A stretch of DNA of 64,000 nucleotides from VFJZ01 sp046598415 (lineage in GTDB: Bacteria; Actinomycetota; Thermoleophilia; Gaiellales; F1-60-MAGs149). Below are positions 8,381 to 16,070 of this stretch, one piece after another. The stretch's first letter is position 1. Every line of letters begins with the position of its first letter. Location: NCBI GenBank assembly GCA_046598415.1, contig JBKJIG010000006.1, positions 1 through 64,000 of the forward strand, read 5' to 3'. The notes beneath the pieces were generated by a model. That model saw only the letters and a program-made list of their open reading frames with translations, was not told where the DNA came from and made no database searches. A program made the position numbers and the translations under genes.

Positions 8381-9537
8381 TGCTCGGCCGCGCCGTCGCG
8401 GTCCTGCTCGTCCTGGCACCCGCGCCGGCCGCGGCGGCGGTGCGCTGGGATCCCGTGCGGAATCTGGGCGAGAGCGCGGCGAGCGTGCGCGCCGGAGCGT
8501 CCACCGGCGGCGTCGCCGCGGTCGCCTGGCAGAGCCCGGCGGGCGTGCGGATGCGCCGCCACGTGGCAGGCGTCTGGCAGCCGGCCGGCACCGCTGCGGG
8601 CACGGTCCTGACCGATCTGACGGTGACGCCGCGCGGCCGCCCCGTCGTGCTGGTGCGCGGCCCGGCAGGCCTCGCCATCGCCGGCGCCGGGGCACTCAGC
8701 ACCGTGCCCGGCAGCGCCGACGCGCGGGCCGCTCGCGTGGCGGCCGACGACGCCGGGCACGTCGTCGTCGTCTGGTACCGGCCGGCGAACGGCACGACGG
8801 TGTCGATCAGGTCGGCCACCCGCACCGGCCTGACGTGGTCGGCGCCGGTGTTCGTCGACGTGGGCAGCGGCCAGACCGCGCTGCACGACCTCGTCATCGC
8901 GCGCGGCGAGGCGCACCTGCTGTACGGGGTCTCGAGCGACTCGGCCGCCGAGTACCTCGGCAGCCAGCCCCTGGCCGGCGGCGCCTGGACGTCGGTGACG
9001 CTGGCCGAGACGGGGCCGGGCATCGGCGCCGACGGCGACCTCGCCGCGCTGCGGGACGGACGGCTCGCGGCGCTCTACCGGCTCGGCGGTCGCCTGCGCG
9101 TCGCGGTCGGCCGCGGGGCCGTCTACGCCGCCGGCACGCTCGACGTCTTCGCAGGATCGGCGATCGGGCGCTCCGCGCTGGCCGAGGACGCCCGCGGCGA
9201 CCTCGTCGCGGTCTGGTCGCGGACCGGCCAGGTGCGCAGCTCGCGGCGTCGTGTCACGGCCAGAGCCTGGCACGCACTGCCGGCCATCCGGGTCGTGGCG
9301 GCCGGCGTGCCGGGAGTCGGACGCCTCGCCGGCGGCGAGGTCGTGCTCGCGGTGCGCGCGCGCGGGCGAGTGCTCGCGTTCAGCCGTCGCAGCGGCGCCG
9401 GAGCGTGGACGGGCAAGCGGGTGCTGGCCGCGCGCGGCGCGACGGGCCAGGTCGTGCTGGCCGGCGAGGGCCGCCTCGTAGCGGCCTGGCCGGCAGTCGG
9501 CGGCGTGCGCGCGCGGCTCGCCTCGCGCCGCCCCTGA
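8380..9537 (+). CDS. Secreted protein of unknown function
   Basis: A 385-residue exported protein. A hydrophobic signal sequence (AVAVLLVLAPAPAAAA) ends in an AAA-type cleavage site near residue 20. The mature part is built of short beta-rich stretches with recurring patterns such as VRMRRHVAGVWQPAG and VSIRSATRTGLTWSAPVFVD. These resemble the blades of a sialidase-like or other beta-propeller, but I find no catalytic motif. It overlaps the thioredoxin-TPR gene by one base and is probably cotranscribed with it. I do not recognise the family. Confidence 0.75.
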   Translation: MLGRAVAVLLVLAPAPAAAAVRWDPVRNLGESAASVRAGASTGGVAAVAWQSPAGVRMRRHVAGVWQPAGTAAGTVLTDLTVTPRGRPVVLVRGPAGLAIAGAGALSTVPGSADARAARVAADDAGHVVVVWYRPANGTTVSIRSATRTGLTWSAPVFVDVGSGQTALHDLVIARGEAHLLYGVSSDSAAEYLGSQPLAGGAWTSVTLAETGPGIGADGDLAALRDGRLAALYRLGGRLRVAVGRGAVYAAGTLDVFAGSAIGRSALAEDARGDLVAVWSRTGQVRSSRRRVTARAWHALPAIRVVAAGVPGVGRLAGGEVVLAVRARGRVLAFSRRSGAGAWTGKRVLAARGATGQVVLAGEGRLVAAWPAVGGVRARLASRRP

Positions 9538-9553
9538 GGACGACGCGAGGCGA
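9518..9553. terminator. Convergent hairpin with perfect 10-bp arms
   Basis: TCGCCTCGCG at 9518-9527 pairs perfectly with CGCGAGGCGA at 9544-9553 across a 16-nt loop. The left arm is inside the last codons of the secreted-protein gene and the right arm is in the short gap before the convergent MFS gene. No T-tract follows on either strand. It may serve as a bidirectional, GC-rich terminator or RNA-stabilising hairpin for both convergent genes. Confidence 0.55.
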
Positions 9554-9558
9554 CCGGT

Positions 9559-11061
9559 TCAGACCTCGACCGGGACCGACCGGTGCCCGTGCGACTGGGC
9601 CGAGCCCGAGCGCAGGCCGAAGAACGAGACCGCGGCGGCCAGCAGGGTCAGGGCGGCGCCGGCCCACATGGCGCCGTGCATGCCGACCACGAACGCGTCG
9701 GCTGCGCGGGCCTGCGCAGCGGCGCCCGCCAGCTGGCCGACCAGCCGCGTCTGTCCGCCGACGACGAGCTGCTGGAGCTCCTTCGGTGCGGCACCGAACT
9801 TGTCGGCCGCCAGCGTGGCGACCACCGAGCCCATCACCGCGATGCCGATGGCGCCACCGATCTGCCGGGCCGAGTTGAGCACGCCCGACGCGATACCCGA
9901 CCTGGTCGGGTCGACGGCGCTCATCGCCGCGCCCGACAGCGCCGGCATCGTCAGCGAGATGCCGGCGCCGAGCAGGATGAAGAACGGCCACATCCGGTTG
10001 TAGCTGGACGACTCCGTCAGCTGTGCCAGCCCACCCATGCCGACGGCTGCGAGCAGCATGCCGGTCGTCATCAGCGGCCGCGGGCCGATCTTGCCGTTCA
10101 GGCGGCCGGCGATCGGTGCGATGAACATGATGATCAGCGTCATCGGCATCGACCGCACGCCGGCCTCGAGCGCCGAGTAGCCCTTGATGTTCTGGAAGTA
10201 CAGCGTGATGAAGTACAGCGATCCGAACAGCGACACGCCGACCAGCACGGCCACCGCGTTCGCCGCCGTGAACTGGCGGATCTTGAAGAACGACAGCGGC
10301 ACCATCGGCTCGGGCACGCGCAGCTCCCACCAGATCCAGATCGCCAGCAGCACCACTGCGCCGCCCAGCAGCGAGACGATGAACGGCGACGTCCACGAGT
10401 GCTCGTTGGTCTTGATGAGGCCGAAGGTGAGCGCCAGCAGGCTGACCGTCACCAGGACCGTGCCGACGATGTCGAGCCTCGTCGCATTCGGGTCTCTCGA
10501 CTCCACCACCGCCCACAGGCAGACGGCGATGGCGATGATGCCGATCGGGACGTTGACCCAGAACACCGACGCCCAGCCGAAGTTCTCGACCAGCACGCCG
10601 CCGACGACGGGGCCGATCGCGATGCCGAGGCCGGAGATGCCGGCCCAGACGCCGATCGCCATCGGGATCTGGTCGCGCGGGAATGCGCTGACGAGGATCG
10701 AGAGCGAGAGCGGGTTCATCAGCGCGGCGCCGGTGCCCTGTAGGCAGCGGGCGATGATCAGCTGCGTGTCGGAGTCGGCGACGGCGCAGAGGGCCGAGAA
10801 GATGGTGAACAGGGCCAGGCCGACGATGAACATGCGCTTGCGGCCGAACCGGTCGCCGAGCTTGCCGCCGAGCAGGATCAGCGCGGCGAACGTCACGACG
10901 TACCCGTTCACGATCCACTCGAGGTTGGCCGGCGAGGCGTTCAGCTCGCGCTGGATGGTCGGCAGCGCGACGTTCACGATCGTGTTGTCGAGCATGATCA
11001 TGAACAGCGCGAAGCACATTGCGAACAGCGTCCACCACTTGTGATTGGCGCGTTCTGTCAC
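9559..11061 (-). CDS. DHA2-family MFS drug exporter (EmrB/QacA type, 14 TM)
   Basis: A 500-residue transporter. The first helix carries ALFMIMLDNTIVNVALPTI, the DHA2-family motif with its membrane-embedded Asp. The loop motif LGGKLGDRFGRKR follows, and motif C-like GPVVGGVLVENFGWASVFWV in TM5 is typical of antiporters that export drugs with proton exchange. The hydrophobic pattern fits 14 helices. The GTG start overlaps the stop of the divergently read-in tetR gene on the same strand (GTGA). Regulation by that adjacent TetR protein is highly likely. Substrates are probably hydrophobic or cationic toxic compounds. Confidence 0.92.
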   Translation of the reverse strand: MTERANHKWWTLFAMCFALFMIMLDNTIVNVALPTIQRELNASPANLEWIVNGYVVTFAALILLGGKLGDRFGRKRMFIVGLALFTIFSALCAVADSDTQLIIARCLQGTGAALMNPLSLSILVSAFPRDQIPMAIGVWAGISGLGIAIGPVVGGVLVENFGWASVFWVNVPIGIIAIAVCLWAVVESRDPNATRLDIVGTVLVTVSLLALTFGLIKTNEHSWTSPFIVSLLGGAVVLLAIWIWWELRVPEPMVPLSFFKIRQFTAANAVAVLVGVSLFGSLYFITLYFQNIKGYSALEAGVRSMPMTLIIMFIAPIAGRLNGKIGPRPLMTTGMLLAAVGMGGLAQLTESSSYNRMWPFFILLGAGISLTMPALSGAAMSAVDPTRSGIASGVLNSARQIGGAIGIAVMGSVVATLAADKFGAAPKELQQLVVGGQTRLVGQLAGAAAQARAADAFVVGMHGAMWAGAALTLLAAAVSFFGLRSGSAQSHGHRSVPVEV

Positions 11062-11645
11062 GTGGTTGGCTTCTCCAGGGCTACAAGGGTCAGAAGGGCG
11101 CGCATGACACGCGCGGTATCGCGCATGCCCTCGTCGCCCTCGAGTGCGCTCCGGTAGGCCGCGAGCAGGCTGATCGCCACGCTGATCCACCCGATCATCT
11201 CCGGGTCGACGTCGGTGCGGACGTCGCCCTTCGCCTGCGCCTGGCGCATGACAGCGGCGGCCGTGGCGCTGTGATGCTCCATCGCGGAGCGCAGCGCGCC
11301 GCCGATGGCCGGGTCGTCGGCCATCGACATCGCGAGCGCGCGCATGCGCATCAGCTCTGCCCACTTCGGGTCGGTCAGCAGCTCGGCCGATACCTCTGCA
11401 AGGGCCGCCAGGGGATGCTCGGAGCCGCTCACGGCGGCGAGCACGCGGGCCTTCACGGCGAGGCCGGTGTGCTGCAGCGCGGCGACGAACAGGTCCTGCT
11501 TCGAGCCGAAGTGCTTGTAGAGCATGGGCTCGGAGCAGCCGGCGGCCGCCGCGATCTCCGACGTCGATGCCGCGTGGTAGCCGCGCCGCCCGAACACGGT
11601 GCGGGCGGCGTCGAGGATGTTGTCGCGGCGTTCGTCGCCGGTCAT
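11058..11645 (-). CDS. TetR family transcriptional regulator (drug exporter repressor)
   Basis: A 195-residue TetR-family repressor. The N-terminal DNA-binding domain reads ILDAARTVFGRRGYHAASTS followed by AAAGCSEPMLYKHFGSKQDL, an AcrR/RutR-like helix-turn-helix. The C-terminal domain is a helical ligand pocket with no recognisable specific motif. It is the promoter-proximal gene of a two-gene operon with the DHA2 exporter, the usual arrangement for drug-sensing repressors. The 22-bp imperfect palindrome at 11681-11702, 35 bp upstream, is its likely operator. Confidence 0.9.
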   Translation of the reverse strand: MTGDERRDNILDAARTVFGRRGYHAASTSEIAAAAGCSEPMLYKHFGSKQDLFVAALQHTGLAVKARVLAAVSGSEHPLAALAEVSAELLTDPKWAELMRMRALAMSMADDPAIGGALRSAMEHHSATAAAVMRQAQAKGDVRTDVDPEMIGWISVAISLLAAYRSALEGDEGMRDTARVMRALLTLVALEKPTT

Positions 11646-11680
11646 CCGGACGGAGGGGCGGGCGCTGGTCAGGCGACGCA

Positions 11681-11702
11681 GGTTAGTGATTACTTACTAA
11701 CC
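11681..11702. promoter_or_regulatory. TetR operator-like palindrome
   Basis: GGTTAGT and ACTAACC arms are separated by 8 bp (GATTACTT), in an AT-rich island in otherwise GC-rich sequence. TTAGTAAGTAA on the minus strand looks like AcrR-type half-site sequence. It lies upstream of tetR and ends just before the stop codon of the neighbouring small membrane protein gene, so binding would also cover that gene's 3' end. Confidence 0.6.
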
Positions 11703-11704
11703 CG

Positions 11705-11986
11705 TCAAACGGGGTCGTTCGCGTCGCGCTTCTCCCGCTTGCGGCGCTCGTGCTGGGAGGCGTGCACGACGGCCCAGGTAACCGGGATCGCCCAGAAGAT
11801 GCCATACCCGATCGCCCGTCCGACGGGCTGGTGCATCGGGCCGAGGTGGGCGAAGAACAGCACCACGGAGAGCAGCGGCAACGCGATCACCGCCTGCTTC
11901 CCGCCCTCCAGGGACTCCCACCACAGGACGAGTCGGGGCGGCTGCTTCTGCGACACGACGGCAGGGTATCGCTGGTCGGTCATCAT
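11705..11986 (-). CDS. Small two-TM membrane protein of unknown function
   Basis: A 93-residue protein (92 if the second ATG at 11983 is used). After a polar N-terminus of about 30 residues come two hydrophobic segments, AVIALPLLSVVLFFAHLGPM and AIGYGIFWAIPVTWAVVHAS. It ends in a very basic tail (QHERRKREKRDAN), which should be cytoplasmic. No family is recognised. It is divergent from the XRE-cupin regulator and shares the intergenic palindrome at 11993-12008, so it may be controlled by that regulator. Confidence 0.65.
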   Translation of the reverse strand: MMTDQRYPAVVSQKQPPRLVLWWESLEGGKQAVIALPLLSVVLFFAHLGPMHQPVGRAIGYGIFWAIPVTWAVVHASQHERRKREKRDANDPV

Positions 11987-11992
11987 ACGTTC

Positions 11993-12008
11993 GTACGTGA
12001 TAACGTAC
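11993..12008. promoter_or_regulatory. Operator-like palindrome GTACGT-GATA-ACGTAC
   Basis: A perfect 16-bp inverted repeat (6-bp arms, 4-bp centre) in the 27-bp gap between a small membrane protein gene and the XRE-cupin regulator. It overlaps the TAACGT box at 12001-12006, which lies 7 nt before the regulator's ATG. A protein bound here would block that promoter. Autoregulation by the XRE protein is the simplest reading. Confidence 0.6.
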
Positions 12009-12013
12009 AGAAC

Positions 12014-12565
12014 ATGACGGTGGTCGTCGGCACCCGGGTGCGCTCCCTGCGTGAGGATCAGGGCATCTCCCTGCGCGAGCTGGCGCAGCGTTCGAGCGTG
12101 TCGGCGCCGATGCTCTCGCAGGTCGAGCGCGGCACGACGTCGCCCACCCTCGCCGTGGCCGACAAGATCGCCGACGGCCTCGGTCTGACGCTGTCGCAGC
12201 TGCTGCGCCTGGACGAGGCGCCGCCGTTCGAGATCCTGCGCGCCGGCCAGCGCGCCGCGCGCGCCGAGGACGCACACCGCTGGGAGTTGCTCACGCCCGA
12301 GCACCCCGGCCAGCGCGTCGCCGTCTCGAGGCACGAGCTCGACCCGGGCGGCGCGACCGGCGGGGCGCCCATGCACCGCGCCGGCTCGCGCGAGTTCGCG
12401 CTGGTCGAGCGCGGCCCCGTGACGCTCGAGCTGGACGGCTCGGAGCACGCGCTCGAGACCGGCGACAGCGTCATCTTCGACGCTGACCTCGCCCACCGTT
12501 TCCGGGCCGGTTCGGAGCCGGCCGCCATCCTGTCCGTCGTCACCGCAGGCCTGAGGAGGAGCTAG
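12014..12565 (+). CDS. XRE family regulator with C-terminal cupin domain
   Basis: A 183-residue protein. Residues 5-65 form a Cro/CI-type helix-turn-helix (RVRSLREDQGISLRELAQRS, then SAPMLSQVERGTTSPTLAVA). Residues 100-180 form a cupin barrel (EFALVERGPVTLELDG, LETGDSVIFDADLAHRF). This is the SinR/PuuR-like layout in which the cupin binds a small effector. Upstream frames extend further but lack coding character, and the TAACGT box 7 nt before this ATG supports the start. It overlaps leuC by one base, which is unusual because leuC then depends at least partly on the regulator's transcript. Confidence 0.88.
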   Translation: MTVVVGTRVRSLREDQGISLRELAQRSSVSAPMLSQVERGTTSPTLAVADKIADGLGLTLSQLLRLDEAPPFEILRAGQRAARAEDAHRWELLTPEHPGQRVAVSRHELDPGGATGGAPMHRAGSREFALVERGPVTLELDGSEHALETGDSVIFDADLAHRFRAGSEPAAILSVVTAGLRRS

Positions 12566-13914
12566 TGGCCAAGTCCACGTTCGAGAAGATCTGGGACGAC
12601 CACGTGATCGGCGACGACCTGCTGTTCGTCGATCTCCATCTCGTCCACGAGGTGACGAGCCCGCAGGCGTTCGAGGGGCTCCGGCTCGCCGGCCGCCGCG
12701 TCCGCCGTCCCGATCGCACCCTCGCCACCGCCGACCACAACGTGCCGACGATCGGCCTCGAGCGCGGCATCGAGGACGACCTGTCGCGCGTGCAGCTCGA
12801 GACGCTGGCGCAGAACTGCGAGGACTTCGGCGTCACCTGTTACAACCTCGGCCACCGCCGCCAGGGCATCGTCCACGTGATCGGCCCCGAGCTGGGCGTC
12901 ACGCAGCCCGGCATGACGATCGTCTGCGGCGACTCGCACACCTCCACGCACGGCGCGTTCGGTGCGCTGGCGTTCGGCATCGGAACCAGCGAGGTCGAGC
13001 ATGTGCTGGCCACGCAGACGCTGCCGCAGCGCCGCCCGCAGACGCTGCAGGTGCGGTTCGAGGGCCTGCCCGGGCGCGGCGTCGTCGCGAAGGACCTGAT
13101 CCTCGGCCTGATCGGCCAGGAGGGCACCGCCGGCATGACCGGGCACGTCGCCGAGTACACCGGCGAGGCCATCCGCGCGCTCTCCATGGAGGGTCGCATG
13201 ACGGTCTGCAACATGTCGATCGAGGGCGGCGCGCGGGCGGGCTACATCTCGCCCGACGACACCACCTTCCGGTACCTCGAGGGCCGTCCCGGCGTGCGCG
13301 ACGGTGACCTCGAGCACTGGCAGCGCTACGCGTCGGAGGCGGGTGCGACCTACGACCGCGAGGTCGTCGTCGACGTCGCCGCGCTGGCGCCGATGGTCAC
13401 GTGGGGCACGAACCCCGGCCAGGCGATCGCCGTCACGGCGCGCGTGCCAGAGGCGACGACGCCGGACGAGGAGCGCGCGCTCGCCTACATGGCGCTCGAG
13501 TCGGGCACCGCGATGGAGGACGTCGCCATCGACCGGGTCTTCATCGGCTCGTGCACCAACGGCCGGCTCGAGGACCTGCGCGCCGCCGCCCGCGTGATCG
13601 AGGGCAGGCACGTCTCGAAGAGCGTCTCGGCGATGGTCGTCCCCGGCTCGATGGCGGTCAAGCTGCTGGCCGAGAAGGAGGGCCTCGACCAGGTCTTCAC
13701 CGCCGCCGGCTTCGAGTGGCGCAGCGCCGGCTGCTCCATGTGCCTCGGCATGAACCCCGACATCCTGCAGCCGGGCGAGCGCTGCGCGTCCACCTCGAAC
13801 CGCAATTTCGAGGGACGCCAGGGCCGCGGCGGCCGCACCCACCTGGTCTCGCCGGAGATGGCCGCAGCCGCCGCGATCTCCGGACATCTGGTCGACGTGA
13901 GGAGCTGGAGCTGA
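12565..13914 (+). CDS. leuC: 3-isopropylmalate dehydratase large subunit
   Basis: A 449-residue aconitase-superfamily protein that, with LeuD, isomerises 2-isopropylmalate to 3-isopropylmalate in leucine synthesis. The 4Fe-4S ligands are visible as Cys330 (GSCTNGR), Cys390 and Cys393 (GCSMCLGMNP). Other family motifs are DHNVPT and CGDSHTSTHGAFGALAFGIG. The GTG start overlaps the TAG of the regulator gene and is preceded by a strong AGGAGG ribosome site at 12554-12559. It overlaps leuD by one base (TGATG). A broader (R)-2-hydroxyacid hydro-lyase role is possible, but the pairing and sequence fit LeuCD well. Confidence 0.95.
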   Translation: MAKSTFEKIWDDHVIGDDLLFVDLHLVHEVTSPQAFEGLRLAGRRVRRPDRTLATADHNVPTIGLERGIEDDLSRVQLETLAQNCEDFGVTCYNLGHRRQGIVHVIGPELGVTQPGMTIVCGDSHTSTHGAFGALAFGIGTSEVEHVLATQTLPQRRPQTLQVRFEGLPGRGVVAKDLILGLIGQEGTAGMTGHVAEYTGEAIRALSMEGRMTVCNMSIEGGARAGYISPDDTTFRYLEGRPGVRDGDLEHWQRYASEAGATYDREVVVDVAALAPMVTWGTNPGQAIAVTARVPEATTPDEERALAYMALESGTAMEDVAIDRVFIGSCTNGRLEDLRAAARVIEGRHVSKSVSAMVVPGSMAVKLLAEKEGLDQVFTAAGFEWRSAGCSMCLGMNPDILQPGERCASTSNRNFEGRQGRGGRTHLVSPEMAAAAAISGHLVDVRSWS

Positions 13915-14507
13915 TGGAGCCGTTCGTCAAGCTGACGGGTGCGACCGCGCCCCTCGACCGCGCCAACGTCGACACCGACCAGATCATCCCGAAGCAGTTC
14001 CTGAAGCGCATCGAGCGCTCCGGCTTCGGCGAGTTCCTGTTCTTCGACTGGCGGGGCAGCGACCCCGATTTCGTGCTCGCCCGGCCCGAGTTCCGGCACG
14101 CGAAGATCCTCGTTGCGGGCGCCAACTTCGGCTCTGGCTCGTCGCGTGAGCACGCGCCCTGGGCGCTCCAGGACTGGGGCTACCGGGCCATCATCGCGCC
14201 GTCGTACGCCGACATCTTCCGCTCCAACTGCGCCAAGGTCGGGCTGCTCTGCGTCGTGCTCGGCGACGATGACGTGGCCGAGCTGCTGGCGGCCGCACCG
14301 GCCGACGCGACGGTCGACCTGGAACGTCGGGCGGTGACGCTGCCGTCGGGTCGCGAGGTATCGTTCGAGGTCGAACCGCACACGCGCGAGAACCTGCTGA
14401 ACGGCTGGGACGACATCGCCCTGACGTTCAACCGTGAGGACGAGATCGCCGCCTACGAGCGCACGCGCGAGCGCACGGGGCCGGACGCGGTGGCCCTCGG
14501 GGCCTGA
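13914..14507 (+). CDS. leuD: 3-isopropylmalate dehydratase small subunit
   Basis: A 197-residue swivelling-domain subunit of isopropylmalate isomerase. The bacterial-type LeuD hallmarks are present: NVDTDQIIPKQFLKRIERSG near residue 20, and GANFGSGSSREHAPWAL followed by IIAPSYADIFRSNCAKVGLL. The C-terminal NGWDDIALTF segment is also typical. It begins within the leuC stop codon. Its last 55 bp overlap the 3' end of the convergent DMT transporter gene, so the two transcripts are complementary there. Confidence 0.95.
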   Translation: MEPFVKLTGATAPLDRANVDTDQIIPKQFLKRIERSGFGEFLFFDWRGSDPDFVLARPEFRHAKILVAGANFGSGSSREHAPWALQDWGYRAIIAPSYADIFRSNCAKVGLLCVVLGDDDVAELLAAAPADATVDLERRAVTLPSGREVSFEVEPHTRENLLNGWDDIALTFNREDEIAAYERTRERTGPDAVALGA

Positions 14508-15376
14508 GCGCCGGTCGCGAGCACGACCAGCCCCGCCAGCACCAGTCCGCAGCCGATCACGGCGGTCGCCGCGAGGCGCTCGTCGAGCACGACCACGCCC
14601 AGCAGCGCCGCCACCAGCGGCTCCGCGAGCACGAGCGTCGTGACGGTGGCTGCCGAGAGCCGGCCGAGCCCGCGCACAAACAGGACGTAGGCGAGGGCGG
14701 TCGGGACGACGCCGAGGTAGAGCGCCGTGAGGAGGCCGGCGGGCGTGACGATCCAGCCCGGCGAGGTCAGGACCAGCGCCGGGAGCAGCACGAGCCCGCC
14801 GATGCCGAATGCCCACGCGATCGCGGCGCCGCCCGGCGCGCCGCGGTCGATCAGGTTCTTGACCGTCACGGTGTAGCCGGCGTAGCCGAGGGCCGACAGC
14901 AGCGCGAGGCCGATGCCGACCGGGTCGACCCCACCCGCGGGACCGGCCAGCAGCACGACGCCGCAGACGGCCGAGGCGGTGGCGACGCCCCAGCGCGCGG
15001 TCGGCCGGTCCTGGCCGACGAGCATCGCCATCAGGCCGGCGAGCGGTGGGCACGATCCGATCGTGACGACCGTGCCGACGGCGACGCCGGCCTTGTCGAG
15101 CCCGGCGAAGAAGGCCAGCTGATACACGGCCGTCAGGACGCCGGCGACGAGCAGGAGGCCCCGCGGAATGCTCGCCGGGATGCGCTGGCCGGCATGGCGG
15201 GCGATGCCGATCAGCACCGCGCCGCCGATCGCCAGCCGGGCGGCACCGACTCCCAGCGGGCTGGCGCCGGCAGCGCCGAGCGCACGAGCCGTCCCGGTCG
15301 TGCCGAACAGGACGGCGGCCACGAGCACCTCGCCCGTGGCGCGGCGCTCGGTCAGCTGGGGCTCGCCGATGTCCAT
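14453..15376 (-). CDS. EamA/DMT family transporter
   Basis: A 307-residue membrane protein with about ten hydrophobic helices in two EamA repeats. The first starts near VLVAAVLFGTTGTARALGAA; the second begins near LALLSALGYAGYTVTVKNLI and ends in LVLAEPLVAALLGVVVLDER. The ATG at 15376 sits just beyond the inverted repeat at 15383-15395, shared with the divergent GntR gene. That makes this the likely regulated target: an exporter for an amino acid or similar metabolite. The 3' end overlaps leuD by 55 bp. Confidence 0.85.
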   Translation of the reverse strand: MDIGEPQLTERRATGEVLVAAVLFGTTGTARALGAAGASPLGVGAARLAIGGAVLIGIARHAGQRIPASIPRGLLLVAGVLTAVYQLAFFAGLDKAGVAVGTVVTIGSCPPLAGLMAMLVGQDRPTARWGVATASAVCGVVLLAGPAGGVDPVGIGLALLSALGYAGYTVTVKNLIDRGAPGGAAIAWAFGIGGLVLLPALVLTSPGWIVTPAGLLTALYLGVVPTALAYVLFVRGLGRLSAATVTTLVLAEPLVAALLGVVVLDERLAATAVIGCGLVLAGLVVLATGAQAPRATASGPVRSRVRS

Positions 15377-15382
15377 CCGTCG

Positions 15383-15395
15383 ATTGTGACACAAT
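15383..15395. promoter_or_regulatory. GntR-type operator ATTGTG-A-CACAAT
   Basis: A perfect 13-bp palindrome in the 28-bp gap between the divergent DMT transporter and GntR genes. The core TTGTGACACAA fits the TNGTNNNACNA type of site known for FadR-subfamily GntR proteins. CACAAT reads identically toward both genes and may double as a -10 element, 6 nt from the transporter ATG and 9 nt from the regulator ATG. Confidence 0.7.
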
Positions 15396-15404
15396 GCGAC
15401 AGCG

Positions 15405-16067
15405 ATGGCCGAATCGATGCCGATGCCGCTCTCCCGAATCTCGACCGTCGATGCGCTTGTCGGCGCGCTGCGCTCGCGGATCCTCACCGGCGACCTGCCG
15501 CCGGGCGCGCACCTGAGCGAGGTCGAGCTGGCCGCGGCGTACGGCGTCGGCCGCCACTCGCTGCGCGCGGCCTTCCGCGAGCTGTCGCGGGACGGCCTGC
15601 TGGTGCACGAGCCGAACCGCGGCGTCCGCGTGCCGGTGCCGACCGCGGTGGAGAGCGAAGACCTGTACCGCTACCGAGCCGCACTCGAGCTCGGCGCGCT
15701 GCGGATCGCGCTCGCCGACGGGGCGTCGTTCGCCGGCATCCGCGAGCCACTCGCCATGCTCGAGCAGATGCCCACCGACGAGCCGTGGGACCGGGTCGCC
15801 GTCGTCCACGACGCCATCCACGCGGCGGTCGTCGACGCGGCAGCGTGCCGCCGCCTGTCAGCCGCCTATGCGGCGCTGCAGGGTGAGCTGCTGTTCTTCG
15901 TCACGCGCATCAAGCCGCTCTACACGGTGCAGACGATGATCGAGGCGCACCGCCTGCTGGCCGATGCGCTCACGAGCGGCGATCCAGTGGCTGCCGAGGC
16001 GGCGCTGACGAACGACCTGGCGCAGGGCCGCGTGGCGCTGCGCACGGCGCTGCCCGCCGGCCGCTGA
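15405..16067 (+). CDS. GntR family regulator (FadR/FCD subfamily)
   Basis: A 220-residue transcription factor. Residues 14-75 form the GntR winged helix (VDALVGALRSRILTGDLPPG, then AYGVGRHSLRAAFRELSRDG and LLVHEPNRGVRV). The all-helical C-terminus is FCD-like, with DLYRYRAALELGALRIA and the metal-site-type histidines in VVHDAIHAAVVDAA and IEAHRLLADAL. FCD proteins usually bind small carboxylates. It is divergent from an EamA transporter over a 13-bp palindromic site, which suggests autoregulation and control of export. The 3' end is 3 bp from the convergent Rrf2 gene. Confidence 0.9.
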   Translation: MAESMPMPLSRISTVDALVGALRSRILTGDLPPGAHLSEVELAAAYGVGRHSLRAAFRELSRDGLLVHEPNRGVRVPVPTAVESEDLYRYRAALELGALRIALADGASFAGIREPLAMLEQMPTDEPWDRVAVVHDAIHAAVVDAAACRRLSAAYAALQGELLFFVTRIKPLYTVQTMIEAHRLLADALTSGDPVAAEAALTNDLAQGRVALRTALPAGR

Positions 16068-16070
16068 CGC

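Noticed and set aside
13485..15821. 778-codon minus-strand frame across leuD, the transporter and GntR genes
   Set aside because: It is a composite shadow; the transporter frame from 15376 and the plus-strand genes account for the coding content.
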